Shown in pieces: positions 44,850 through 55,385 of a stretch of DNA of 64,000 nt (the first letter of the stretch is position 1; the number at the start of each line of letters is the position of its first letter). The stretch spans positions 1,178,001-1,242,000 of the forward strand of contig BLLK01000023.1 in the NCBI GenBank assembly GCA_021927905.1. Direction: 5' to 3'. The translations under genes and the position numbers were made by a program. The stretch comes from Chaetoceros tenuissimus (lineage: Eukaryota > Bacillariophyta > Thalassiosirophyceae > Chaetocerotales > Chaetocerotaceae). The notes beneath the pieces are model-generated. The model searched no databases. It worked only from the letters and a program-made list of their open reading frames with translations, and was not told where the DNA came from.

Positions 44850-46435
44850 ATGGGTAAAAAGAGCAAACGTCGCGCTGGCAGAAAAAGTACAAAGAAGTCA
44901 GCAGACGAGGAATCAAATGGTAAGTTGAACTTGGCACTACACAAACCTTTCGCATATCATCATCTGATGTCGTTAAATCTCATTCAAATATCTTTCTTTA
45001 CAAAGTACTGAAAACAGATGAATCCGATGATGACTTGTCCGATTTTGAAATAGATCAAGCATTTTTAGACTTCATGTTATGGTCTCTTAGTGATGAGGAC
45101 AAGGCTGATATTACACCAAAGAAATTTATAAAGATGAATCCTCATATGACGAAGAAACTCGTAACAGGCGATATCACCGTAGACAGCATTTTAGAGAAAA
45201 GACAGGATTTCCTCTTCAAGATAGAGGCACGAATACAAAATATCGAATTTGGAGAAGGCATTGATCATTTGATAACAGGAATTAAATTTAATAATGATGC
45301 ATATCAATATGCATTTCGCGAGCAACTGGAGTTAAGCGTTTCTCGAAACAAGGAGACATATAGCGATTCTCCTCTCCTTCACTATGTTTATGGTACTTTC
45401 CATGAAGTTATTCAGAGATGGCAATTGTTAGATAGACCGATATGTCTTGAGGACTCACTGTATTGGAATAAGAAATCAAAAGTAAAGTTTGATAAACTCT
45501 TTCAGGACACTGTCAAAGATTTAGTATCATCTACATTTGATTCTGTGTCAGAAAAAAGTAAGATTGCGATATTTGAAAAATATTACTTGCATCCAACTGC
45601 GCGAGAGGAAGGGTATCAAGAGGGTTTTATCTATGCACAAGTTATATTAAAAGCAGCTCTAGTTCTCTTTGAAGAAAAGCATAGGTGCTGGAGATGTGAA
45701 CGATTACATTTAGAAGGCGAAGGAACCCAAACAAAAGCTTTGATCTGTGCAGGATGCAAATGCGCTGTATATTGCTCTCGAGAATGCCAGGTGAAACACT
45801 GGAAAGAAGGAAGACATGGCAAACACTGCAAAAATATTAATGGAGTGTGGTCAGAGTTTGAATGTAGGAAGAACCGTGTCGGTAGAGCTGTTAAGATGAA
45901 AAAGATATTTACTAAGCCAATCATTGTCGACGGCATAAAGAAAGAATGTTTTTTGCGCCCATGTGAGCCGCTAGATTATTTCAGCGTTGGCTATGGTACA
46001 AAGGTGCTTGAAAATGCAGTTTTTGCATCCATGGATATATACTACGAGAATATGGCAAAATTGGCTTGTGGAGGAAAGCATGTTCTATTTGAGGAAGAAA
46101 CTATAAGTTCTGAACTTGAGGACAGGATTCGAGGAGGAGGCTACGAAGATGTGCTTTCTGAGTTTGATCCTGAATCCTTGAAAAAAGATGAGGTTATGAA
46201 TATGCATCTTTTGACAGAAATGCTGCAATATAAAGAGAGTCACTTGCCAAAAGAAAATGTAAAAGATAGAGTCAAGGGTCTATCTGGTGATAGGCTTTCT
46301 GTTGATAGATTCGTCACACTATACATTTGTTATAGTCCTTTTAATTTAGGGGAATCTATAGGAGGGACTATGAATAAGTTTTTAATTGAAACGAATACAC
46401 TACAAGAACTAAAGAAATATCACGAAAAAGATTGA
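44850..46435 (+). CDS. MYND family protein 12 (MGKK type)
   Basis: Exon 1, 44850-44919 (MGKKSKRRAGRKSTKKS...), intron 44920-45005 (86 nt), exon 2, 45006-46435; together 499 aa. A second in-frame acceptor 12 nt downstream (AAAACAG, exon at 45018) would give 495 aa. Core LDFMLWSLSDEDKADITPKKFI, MYND CWRCERLHLEGEGTQTKALIC...CAVYCSREC, then RVGRAVKMKKIFTKP, CFLRPCE, LACGGKH, LSVDRFVTLYICY. The intron keeps the shared TGATGTCGTTAA string. Close to genes 4 and 13 in the linker (IQNIEFGEGIDHL). Confidence 0.88.
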
Positions 46436-46713
46436 ATGGAAAATTTAGGTCAGCAAGGTCAAAATCGAAGCAAAGATCCTATAAAAACTGATGTCAAGAT
46501 GAGATGGACCGAAATATAATAAATTAAAGAGTTTTTTATGATGTCGATAGGTTAGATTTAATAAAGATTAAATCAAGACGAAATGAATGAAATAAAGAAG
46601 AAGCTTCTAGTATTTTGAATTTGAAAGGACTCTCTTTTCCAAAATTCAAACAAAGCGTGAATTTAGAAAAGTGAGGACGAAAGGAAGAGGGATCAGGGCA
46701 GAAATTTGACTCA

Positions 46714-46760
46714 ATCCTATTGGGTAGGGGTTTCGAAAACGACTGTTATTGTCATTGGAA
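46714..46760 (+). promoter_or_regulatory. Promoter module of MYND gene 13 (no CRE)
   Basis: ATCCTATTGGGTAGGGG (46714-46730) and TGTCATTGGAA (46750-46760), about 184 bp before the ATG, in the two-box form also seen at gene 12. The gap 46436-46943 also carries the AATTTAGAAAAGTGAGG motif at 46660. Confidence 0.65.
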
Positions 46761-46943
46761 CATCAAGCACACATCTTATATTTTTTAAACACGTTGTAAA
46801 ATAAAAGAGGAACAAACTGTAGACTACCTGTAGTATCCAAATTCAATCTCTATTTCAGAGTAAGTTAAGGGAACAAGGATCGAGAGGAAGTAGTATAGTC
46901 ACCAAAAGGAGCGATAAAAGGACTACTATTTAGTACGAGAGCT

Positions 46944-48554
46944 ATGGGTGGTAAAAAAAGCAAACGGCGTAGTACTGGCAAAAGAAGTACAAAGAAGAAG
47001 TCAAATGGTAAGATGAAGTTGACTGTATTTCAGATAGCATATGATGTCGTTAACACTCAATTATATATCTTTCTTTGCAAAGTACTGAAACTAAATGGAT
47101 CCAAAGAGTCTGACGACATATCCGATATTGAAATAGATGAAGCGTTTGAAGAGTTCATCTTATGGTCTCTTCGTGAGGACAAGGATGATCTAACTCCAAA
47201 GAAATTTGCAAAGATGAATACTCGTATGGCAAAGAAAATAGTGAATGGTGAGATAACCGTTGAAACCATTTGGGAGAAAAGAGAGGATATCCTCTCTAAG
47301 CTAGAGGCACGAATACAAAATATCGAATTTGGAGAAGGTATTGATCATTTATTGACAGGAATTAAATTTGGAGAAGGTATTGATCTTTTGACAGGCATTA
47401 AATTTGATAATGAAGAATACAAATATTTATTTCGCGAGCAATTAGAGTTGAGCATTTCTCTAAACAAGGACAAATGTTGCAATGCTCCTCTTATTTTCTA
47501 TGTTTATGATACTTTCCACGACGCTATTCAGAGATGGGAGATGATTGAAAGACCGATAGACCTTGAGGATTCTCTCTACTTTGGAAAGTCCAAAGAAAAG
47601 TTCACTGAACTTTTTCAGAACACGGTTAACGATTTGGTATCGTCCTCATTTGATTCTGTATCAGAACAGAGTAAGATTGCAATGTTAGAGAAATACTATA
47701 TGCATCCATATGCACGGGCAGAATTGTGTAGCACAAGGTCAGAATTGTTCAAAGATGGCATTTTGTATGCACAACATCTAATAAAATCAGTTCTACTTCT
47801 CTTTGAAGAAATGTACAGATGCTGGAGATGTAAACAGTTATATTTAGAAGGTGAAGGAACTGAAACAAAAGCTCTAATCTGTGCTGGATGTAAATGCGCT
47901 ACATATTGCTCTCGAGAATGCCAGATAAAGCATTGGAAAGAAGGAGGTCACAAGGAGTACTGTAAAAATGTTGATGAAGTTTGGTCTTCGTATGAGAAAA
48001 GAAAAAAGTATGTTGGACGTGCTCTTCTGAAGGAAAGGATATTCACTAAGCCCATTATTATCGATGGTGTAGAGAAGGAATGCTTCCTGCCTCCATGCGA
48101 GTCATTAGATTATCTTACTTGTAGAAGTAGAAAAGGAGATGTAACTGATGAATCAATGGGTGTATACTATCAAAATATTGCAAGATTGGCGTGTGGAGGA
48201 AAGCACATACTATTTGGTAACGATACTATCAGTTCTCAACTTGAGGAGAAAATTCGAAAAAGATACGAAGATGTGATTTTAGAGTTGGATCATAGCTCCG
48301 TGCCTGCAAACAATATTATTGACATGCATGTTATAGCAGATATACTTCAGTACAAAGAGAGTGATTTGACAAAAGAGGATATTATAATGAGAAGCAAGGA
48401 TTTATCTGGTGATATTCTTTCTGTTGATACATTCATCACTCTATATATTTGCTATATGCCTTTTAATTTTGGTATTCAATGCTTTACAACGACTGTGAAC
48501 AAAAACATTGTTGAAACGAGTTTACTAGAAGAATTAAAATTGTTACACGAATAG
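46944..48554 (+). CDS. MYND family protein 13 (MGGKK type) with an open first intron
   Basis: Exon 1, 46944-47007 (MGGKKSKRRSTGKRSTKKKSN), intron 47008-47082 (75 nt, GTAAGA...GCAAAG), exon 2, 47083-48554; spliced product 511 aa. The intron length is a multiple of three and has no stop, so an unspliced message would also be read through, as 536 aa. Core EEFILWSLREDKDDLTPKKFAK; the linker has a fresh internal duplication (GEGIDHLLTGIKF then GEGIDLLTGIKF). MYND CWRCKQLYLEGEGTETKALIC...CATYCSREC; C-terminal YVGRALLKERIFTKP, CFLPPCE, LACGGKH, LSVDTFITLYICY. Gly2 with Ser6 makes this leader the only one here that fits a classical N-myristoylation start. Confidence 0.87.
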   Translation: MGGKKSKRRSTGKRSTKKKSNGKMKLTVFQIAYDVVNTQLYIFLCKVLKLNGSKESDDISDIEIDEAFEEFILWSLREDKDDLTPKKFAKMNTRMAKKIVNGEITVETIWEKREDILSKLEARIQNIEFGEGIDHLLTGIKFGEGIDLLTGIKFDNEEYKYLFREQLELSISLNKDKCCNAPLIFYVYDTFHDAIQRWEMIERPIDLEDSLYFGKSKEKFTELFQNTVNDLVSSSFDSVSEQSKIAMLEKYYMHPYARAELCSTRSELFKDGILYAQHLIKSVLLLFEEMYRCWRCKQLYLEGEGTETKALICAGCKCATYCSRECQIKHWKEGGHKEYCKNVDEVWSSYEKRKKYVGRALLKERIFTKPIIIDGVEKECFLPPCESLDYLTCRSRKGDVTDESMGVYYQNIARLACGGKHILFGNDTISSQLEEKIRKRYEDVILELDHSSVPANNIIDMHVIADILQYKESDLTKEDIIMRSKDLSGDILSVDTFITLYICYMPFNFGIQCFTTTVNKNIVETSLLEELKLLHE

Positions 48555-48748
48555 TGATAAAGTGAAATATTAGAGACCATCTATTCTTATCTTTGATCTA
48601 ATGCCTTATTCAAATAGTAGTGGCTTTTATTTGCAAATTTATTTTGTCGATTGGCGACCAAAAAATAAAACTGCTGCATGAATCCGCATTTGTTTGCTTT
48701 CTTGTTTACAAATGAATTTAGAAAAGTGAGGAAGACTGATTCGATTCA

Positions 48749-48810
48749 ATCCTATTGGGTAGGGACTAGGCAAATATGACGTCACATTTTTGTTTTGACT
48801 GTCATTGGAA
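48749..48810 (+). promoter_or_regulatory. Promoter module of MYND copy 14
   Basis: ATCCTATTGGGTAGGGA (48749-48765), TGACGTCA (48777-48784), TGTCATTGGAA (48800-48810), 123 bp before the ATG; AATTTAGAAAAGTGAGGAAG lies just upstream at 48715. The gap 48555-48932 holds nothing further. Confidence 0.75.
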
Positions 48811-48932
48811 ACATAGGATATGCATGAAGAGAGAAGAAGTGAAGAATCAAGTGCAGAACAATGATAAAAAGTGCGAATCAGGATTCAAGTAAACAAGAGA
48901 AACTATCATATAGCCATTATTACATAGGAGCA

Positions 48933-50541
48933 ATGGGTAAGAAGAGCAAGCGTCGCACTGGCAAAAGGAGCCAAAAGAAAGCAGTAAAAGATGAACAACA
49001 ACAAGCAAGAAGAAGAACAAGCAAAAGTCCTGCTGACGAGAATGGTAAGATACATTTAATATTTCAATAACATATCAAAAATAACATGGCTTGTAGGAAT
49101 CTCATTCAAAAGACGCTGCATGATAGCTATGATTGGTGCTCTGGACGATAGCGATGAATCAGATCACGAAGTATCTGACGAAACAATAGAGGCATGCGAA
49201 GCGTTTATGATTTGGTCTCTCAGTGACAAGGCAGATCTAACTCCAAAGAAATTTGAAAAGATGGCACCTGGCGTAGCAAAGATGTTGAAAACAGGTCAAT
49301 TTTCTATAGAAGGATTATTAGGCTGGAGAGATAGCATCATCAGTAAATTAGAGGAACGACTGAAAGAATTCGAACTTGAAAAAGGCATTCAAATGTTGAT
49401 GGAAGAAGTAAACTGGAAAAATGAAAAAGAAGAAAATGAATTTCTTCAAGAGCTGAAAAGAATGTACATTGATCCTCATGTAAATCTCTTAGCATCTTTT
49501 GAACATGTTGCATATGAATCGAAAGAATCAAGAAAATCAAGCTTTGATGACTGTCGCTTCTTAAAAATGTCTGAATCAGAATTTAAAGATTATTTCATGG
49601 TGATGATTCCAAAGCTTGTCAATTCTGAAGAGGCAACTGAAACCGAGGGAAGAAAGCTTTTTCAAAGATACTACTTTCATCCATCTGCGAGGACACAAGA
49701 ACCGAAAGACGAATTGCAACAGCTACTGTCCTCACTTTTGTCTCTATACCTAGAAATGAAAAAGTGCTGGGAGTGCAATGAATAATTTACCGAAGACATA
49801 GAAAAAAGCCTCATTTGTAGTCTCTGTAAATGTGCAACATACTGCTCACGAGAATGTCAGGTGAATCATTGGAAATATGGAAACCATAAGGAACATTGGA
49901 AAAAAGGAAACCATAAGAATTGTTGTAAAGACATTGGTGAAGAATGGTATACATACACAAGAAATAAGAAACGTGTCGATAGAGCACATTTTAGAGATGA
50001 AAGAGTATATACTAAGCCAATCGTTGTCAATGGGATAGAGAAGCAATGCTTCTTAAGGTCATCAGGGACGTTTGATTGTTATCTTTGCACTCAAAGTTGT
50101 GGTGAAACTGATTCATCAATGGACACTTTCTATAAGAATATTGCAACATTGGCTTGTGGAGGGAAGCATCTACTGTTTGGGAACAAGACAATAAGTTCTC
50201 AACTAGAGGAGCAGATCAAAACAGGCTCCTTCGAAGATGTGATTTCAGATTTTGATCCCGAAACTTTGAATTCAAAAGAGAATGAGGCAGTATGTTCTAT
50301 TACAGAATGGCTCATGTATGAAGAGAAAATTTTGAACGAGGCCTTGACAGAAGAATATATAAAAAATGCCAGCAAGCATCTTTCTGTGGATCGATTTTTT
50401 ATTTTGTACATTTCTTCCGAAGCTTACAACCTAACCAAACACATTTCTTCCAAAGCTTACAACCTCTGCCAACTCATTAGAGGAGAGGAGAATTTAGATA
50501 AGTTCTCAATCGAAAGACAAGCGCTACAAGATTTAAAGTAG
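48933..50541 (+). pseudogene. MYND family copy 14 (MGKK type) with one in-frame stop in the MYND finger
   Basis: Exon 1, 48933-49044 (MGKKSKRRTGKRSQKK..., the longest leader), intron 49045-49126, exon 2, 49127-50541: a 509-codon frame. A TAA at 49783-49785 follows KKCWECNE, within the first MYND loop; the same frame continues with FTEDIEKSLIC, CKCATYCSREC and the C-terminal domain. The sister gene 15 has an uninterrupted CWECNDLCDREIE here. A short tandem repeat (YGNHKEHWKKGNHK) sits before the last Cys, and another near the C-terminus (SSEAYNL / SSKAYNL). If translated as is, only the 5' core and half a finger would be made. Confidence 0.8.
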
Positions 50542-50817
50542 ATTGAGCAAAACAGATCTGTGGCATAGATTGCGATATAGGGATGGAATCGAATCAAATT
50601 GATTTTTGAGTCTGAATAAAAAGAAATAAATTCGAGAATTTTTTAACTTGTTTATCTCCCAGACTATGACAGAGGGATAAATAAAATAAAGCATTAAAAA
50701 TTAAATTTAAATCAAATCATTTGGAGTAAAGTGAGGAAACCACGGGAAGGAATTGAATCAGAAGAAACAATAACATTTAGAATTGTGAGGAAGTATTCGT
50801 CATAAGAAATTTGACAC

Positions 50818-50877
50818 AATCCGATAGGGAGTTGAATTTATGACGTCATATATTTGAAATTTTGACTGTCATTGGAT
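50818..50877 (+). promoter_or_regulatory. Promoter module of MYND gene 15
   Basis: Box 1 is shortened (ATCCGATAGGGAG at 50819), then TGACGTCA (50841-50848) and TGTCATTGGAT (50867-50877), about 150 bp before the ATG. The gap 50542-51028 also carries a TTTAGAATTGTGAGGAAG motif near 50775. Confidence 0.65.
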
Positions 50878-51028
50878 AGGATATGTCAAACAAAGTCAAA
50901 TCGTCAAATCTTTTACAAGTACCTCTCATCAGAGTGCAAGTCTAGTTATACATAGCGGAAGAACCAGGTTGACTCAACAAGAGAATCGGCCAGACAGTCA
51001 TATTATATTGAAGCTAATAATAGTTGCT

Positions 51029-52610
51029 ATGGGTAAGAAGAGCAAGCGTCGCACTGGCAAGAGAAGCGAAAAGAAGGAGACTAAAGAGGAAAAAGACGAA
51101 ACAAGCAACAGCATTCAGAATGGTAAGACCTATCTACTCGAAACTAGCTATTCTATTAGATCTCCAAAGAATTTTTTAATTGAACAAATTTTACATCATA
51201 GCAATGAATTCATTAACTTTAGATTCGGGGATGGACTATGATCTGGCGAAAGCATATGAACGAGAGCAAGAACTCGAATTTCTAGAAGATGAAAAGGACT
51301 TTGAAGCGTTCATGCTTTGGACTCTCAGTGACAGGGCTGATTTAACTCCAAAGAAATTTGATAAGATAGCACCTCGCACAGCCAAAATATTGATTACAGG
51401 TCGAAATTCTATACAAGAAATTTTAGAGTGGAGAGAGAAACGAATTAGGAAATTAGATGAACGACTGAAAGAATTCGAACTTGAAAAAGGCATGCAAATA
51501 CTGATGGAAGAAGTAAAATTGAAAAGCAAAAAGGAGGAAGATGAATTTCGACAAGATTTGAAAACAGTAGTAAACAGACAAAAATCATACATGGTTCCTC
51601 CTGCGAATGTCTTTGATTCCTTTCAAGAAGTTGCTTTTTATTGGAAAGAATCAAAGAATGTATGCTTGGATGACTGTCGCTTCTTAAAAATGACTGCATC
51701 ACAATTTTATGAATATTTCATGGAAAAAATTCCAATGTTTGTGAATGCACAGGAGGTAACTGAGGCCGAGGGTGGAAAGCTTTTCCAAAGATTCTACTCC
51801 CATCCATCTTCAAAGACGAACTATCCGAAAGATGAAATGCCAAAGCTATTGTCTTCGCTATTATCTTTATACCAAGAAATGAAAAGATGCTGGGAGTGCA
51901 ATGATTTATGTGACAGAGAAATAGAAAGAAGCCTTATTTGTAGTCTCTGTAAATGTGCTACATATTGCTCTCGTGAGTGTCAGGTGAAGCATTGGAAACA
52001 AGGAAACCATGAAGACTGCTGCAAAGATATTGGTTTTAGTTGGTCTACATACGAGAGGAATAAGAAGCGTGTCGAAAGATCACTTTATAGAGATCAAAGA
52101 GTATATACCAAATCTATCAAAGTCAATGGGTTAGAGAAGCAATGTTTCTTACGTCCCTGTGAGACGTTTGATTATTTTCTTTGTACTCTAAATAGTGGCG
52201 ACACTCGCGCATCAATGGATACGTTCTATAAGAATCTTGCCTCATTGTCTTGTGGAGGAAAGAATTTACTATTTGGTGACGATACAATATCTTCTCAACT
52301 TGAGAAGAAAATCAAAACAGAAGTTAAAGATGTGATTTCAGACTACCCTAATACATTGCAAACAAGCGAGCTTATTACTATGAGGACTTTTGCAGCATTG
52401 CTACAGTATAAAAAGACAGACTTGGACTTGAAAGAAGAGCTCATAGGATCTTTACAAATCGATCAATTCTTCATTCTATACCTTTGCTTCGAATCTTACA
52501 ACCTTTGCGAATACATCACCGGGAAGGAGTTTTCTGACAAGTTCAATATCGAATCAGATTTCCTACAAGGTTTGAAGAGTTATCACGACGAGTCTGATAA
52601 AAAGAGATAA
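51029..52610 (+). CDS. MYND family protein 15 (MGKK type)
   Basis: Exon 1, 51029-51122 (MGKKSKRRTGKRSEKKE...), intron 51123-51201 (79 nt, acceptor CATCATAG), exon 2, 51202-52610; together 500 aa. Core EAFMLWTLSDRADLTPKKFDK, linker with FDSFQEVAFYWKES, MYND CWECNDLCDREIERSLICS..CKCATYCSREC, then RVERSLYRDQRVYTKS, CFLRPCE, LSCGGKN (usual LACGGKH changed), LQIDQFFILYLCF. It is the intact sister of copy 14 and related to gene 19 in the linker. Confidence 0.88.
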
Positions 52611-52840
52611 GTAGAATGTGATAGAGAGATAAAAAGAATAAAGCTTTATTGTACTTACATGAAATCGAAATTTTAAAATAAACATTGATAGGGTGAGAGA
52701 ACTCTCTGTTGGGTTGGTAGATTATTATGAGAACCCGAACATCATGAAGAATTCTTTTCTTCCATAAACACATCGTCGCGATAGACTAGATACATTCACA
52801 GAACATAATTACTACCTAACCCTAACTACAATATCTTGTC

Positions 52841-54895
52841 ATGACTACTGCAAAATTAAAGGAAGATAAAACACTAACAGGCGAGGAGTACAAAGTTCTT
52901 CATGAAGTGGAACAGAAAATAAAGGACCTAGCAGTTGATAAGCATCAAAAGAAGGAAGAAGAAGAAATTCGTCGTCCAGATGATGCAAATCAAAATAGTA
53001 AGGAACAAGTTTCAAGTGTTAATACCGAGGAGACAGCGGCCCAACGTAGACAGAGAATGATCAGGCTTCATCTTCTACTTCTTGAGCATGCGTCCTATTG
53101 CAACTCTAGCGAATGCTCCTCTTCTCATTGTGCAAAGAGGAAGCAAGAGTTGGAGCACATTTCTAGTTGTAGAGAAGGCTTCAAAGGAGGATGTTTAGAT
53201 TGTACGGAAATGTTGAATATGATTAGAATCCATGCGATGTCATGTGAGACAAGTCACTGTAAGGTTCCAAGATGTGAACTTGCTAAGCAACGCATGCGCC
53301 AAAGGCGAAGTGAGCAGAGTAAAACAGAGAACCCTACAACAACAGCAGTAGCCCAGACCACGGCAATTGTAAAGGAAGATGACACAGTGATGAAAAATCA
53401 GAGAGCAAATTGTCATTCAAATCGATTAGTAACAAAAGGTTCTGATGCAGCCTTTCAAGGAATTCAAGACAAAATACAAGAAATCGATGCTATGCTATCT
53501 TCTTCTGATGAAGAAAGAGAGACATTTTATGCTTTCATGCTATGGTCTTTAAGCGATGAGGCTAATCTGAATCCAAAGAAGTTTGCAAAACATGCATCCG
53601 GAATGGCAAAACTCTTGATTGCAGGTAAAATCTCAATACAGAATCTTATAATGAAAAGACGTCAAACGCTGACTAAGTTCGAAAACTCGATAAAAGATTT
53701 TGAATACAGAGAAAGTATGCAAATATTATACTCCGGATTGAATTTCAGCAGTCCAGAAGACAAAGATAAATTTCAACAGCAATTGAAAAAGGCCGTATTT
53801 AGCAGGCTTCGTAAAAAATCTCCAATGTACATGATTTTCTTTGATTCTTTTCAACAGATTTTTCCTAAATGGCAAAATTCAAGCAAAGTGTGTCTAGATG
53901 ATAATTGTATCTTCGCTGTAACTTCAAGGGAAGAGTTTGGCAAATTATGTTCCAATATGCTTAAAGACAAGATTGGAGACCCAGAAATGGCACTAAATGA
54001 ACAAGCAAAAAAGAGTGAAAAGGTAAATCATAAATACTACATGCATCCAACTGCAAGGAAAGAATATTTCGAGAATGGATTCGCCTATGCGCATATTCGT
54101 CTAAAATCAATACTTACCTTATATGAGGAATCGCATAGATGTTGGAGTTGCAATCGATTGCATGGTAAAGGAGTTGAAACAAAAGCTCTCATCTGTGCTG
54201 GTTGTAAATGTGCTGTCTACTGTTCTAAGGAATGCCAAGTAAAAGATTTGAAGGATGGACATCATAAACAATACTGTGGAACTATTGATAAACTTTGGTC
54301 TTTGTACCAATGTAAAAGAAAGCGTGTTGGTAGGGCTCTTCAAAAGGGGAGAATATTTACTAAGCCTGTCATAATCAATGGGATAGAGAAAGAATGCTTC
54401 CTGCGTCCATGTGAGTATATAGATTATCACGTAATCTCTTCCAGTCAAAACGTTGAAGACAGGCTTGCATCAATGGATATATTCTATGAAAATATTGCAA
54501 GATTGTCTTGTGGTGGAAAACATGTACTATTTGGCAACGACATAATAAGTTCACGACTTGAGGAGGAATTAATAAAAGGGTATGAGGTTGTTGAGTTTGA
54601 ACCCGAAAGCTTGACAAAAGATGACAGGATGAGTATGCTCATTGCAGCAAGATTGCTCCAGTATAAAGAAAGCGACTTGACAGCATTGGATCTAGGATGC
54701 AACGATATATCTGTGGATAGATTCATTGCTCTCTACATTTTGCTTAACAGACAATCTTCTTTGAAGTTTGAGTGTTTTGATAAGTTCCTAAATGAAGCAA
54801 AGTTACTCAAAGAATTGAAGAAAAAGTCGGAATCAAATTTTAGAGATCTAATGGAAGCTCTCAAATCTATATCATCAATCGTCGATAATCTCTGA
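52841..54895 (+). CDS. TAZ zinc finger-MYND fusion protein (family copy 16)
   Basis: A single 684-aa exon from ATG 52841. Residues about 75-165 form a TAZ-type zinc finger (LLEHASYCN, HCAKRKQELEHISSC, CLDCTEM, IHAMSCE, CKVPRCELAKQ), the fold used by CBP/p300 to bind activation domains. The family core begins at about 227 (YAFMLWSLSDEANLNPKKFAK), followed by the MYND finger (CWSC...CAGCKCAVYCSKEC; the usual Trp of K-x-W is Leu) and the C-terminal domain (RVGRALQKGRIFTKP, CFLRPCE, LSCGGKH, ISVDRFIALYIL). No MGKK leader and no first intron. The 230-bp upstream gap has only a weak box 1-like GTTGGGTTGGTAG at about 52709. A transcription-adaptor role is inferred from domains only. Confidence 0.88.
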   Translation: MTTAKLKEDKTLTGEEYKVLHEVEQKIKDLAVDKHQKKEEEEIRRPDDANQNSKEQVSSVNTEETAAQRRQRMIRLHLLLLEHASYCNSSECSSSHCAKRKQELEHISSCREGFKGGCLDCTEMLNMIRIHAMSCETSHCKVPRCELAKQRMRQRRSEQSKTENPTTTAVAQTTAIVKEDDTVMKNQRANCHSNRLVTKGSDAAFQGIQDKIQEIDAMLSSSDEERETFYAFMLWSLSDEANLNPKKFAKHASGMAKLLIAGKISIQNLIMKRRQTLTKFENSIKDFEYRESMQILYSGLNFSSPEDKDKFQQQLKKAVFSRLRKKSPMYMIFFDSFQQIFPKWQNSSKVCLDDNCIFAVTSREEFGKLCSNMLKDKIGDPEMALNEQAKKSEKVNHKYYMHPTARKEYFENGFAYAHIRLKSILTLYEESHRCWSCNRLHGKGVETKALICAGCKCAVYCSKECQVKDLKDGHHKQYCGTIDKLWSLYQCKRKRVGRALQKGRIFTKPVIINGIEKECFLRPCEYIDYHVISSSQNVEDRLASMDIFYENIARLSCGGKHVLFGNDIISSRLEEELIKGYEVVEFEPESLTKDDRMSMLIAARLLQYKESDLTALDLGCNDISVDRFIALYILLNRQSSLKFECFDKFLNEAKLLKELKKKSESNFRDLMEALKSISSIVDNL

Positions 54896-54954
54896 AGTTT
54901 TTGGAGAAAAAATGGAAGCTTTTGCATCTTTATCATCGTTTATCTCTAATCTCG

Positions 54955-55090
54955 TAAGGAAAAGAAGTAGCCTTTCCATAGACAGATTCATCACTATCTA
55001 CATTTGCTGGTAGCATTTTCATCTTGGGAAGCACTGGAGAGAATTTGGCAAATTTACTGGAAGAATTGCATATTACCACAACGAGATGGA
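54955..55090 (+). pseudogene. Relic of a MYND family C-terminus
   Basis: One frame reads SSLSIDRFITIYIC, then a stop and HFHLGKH, matching the family C-terminal LSVDRFITLYICY block, then a decayed KF...LLEELH-like end. It lies 60 bp after gene 16. The 54896-55385 gap therefore holds the remains of one more copy, plus the promoter of gene 17. Confidence 0.7.
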
Positions 55091-55236
55091 TTGAGAGAAT
55101 CTTTAGATATATAATCAAACTCATTCATCATCTACTGTATTATTTAGAAAAGTGAGAGGACAATAATATACTGATCACCGAAATAGTAAAGAAATTCATA
55201 CTATGACATTTTCGAAAGGCCTTTTGTAAGTATTGG

Positions 55237-55246
55237 TACGTACGTA
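55237..55246. promoter_or_regulatory. TACGTACGTA palindrome upstream of MYND gene 17
   Basis: Shared by all three MPSRKKK-type genes (also 57067 and 61098), 90-140 bp before the conserved start, and not seen at this place in MGKK genes. Its function is inferred from the sharing. Confidence 0.55.
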
Positions 55247-55385
55247 AGATGCTTTTGCTCCTGACCAACCACCAACCATCTCGAGATGAAAAAACATTAG
55301 GGAACTAACGAAAACATAGATGTCAGATCAAGCAAAGCTAAGAATTCAAACACAAAATAGTGTTTTGTTGATATTATTACTAGTC

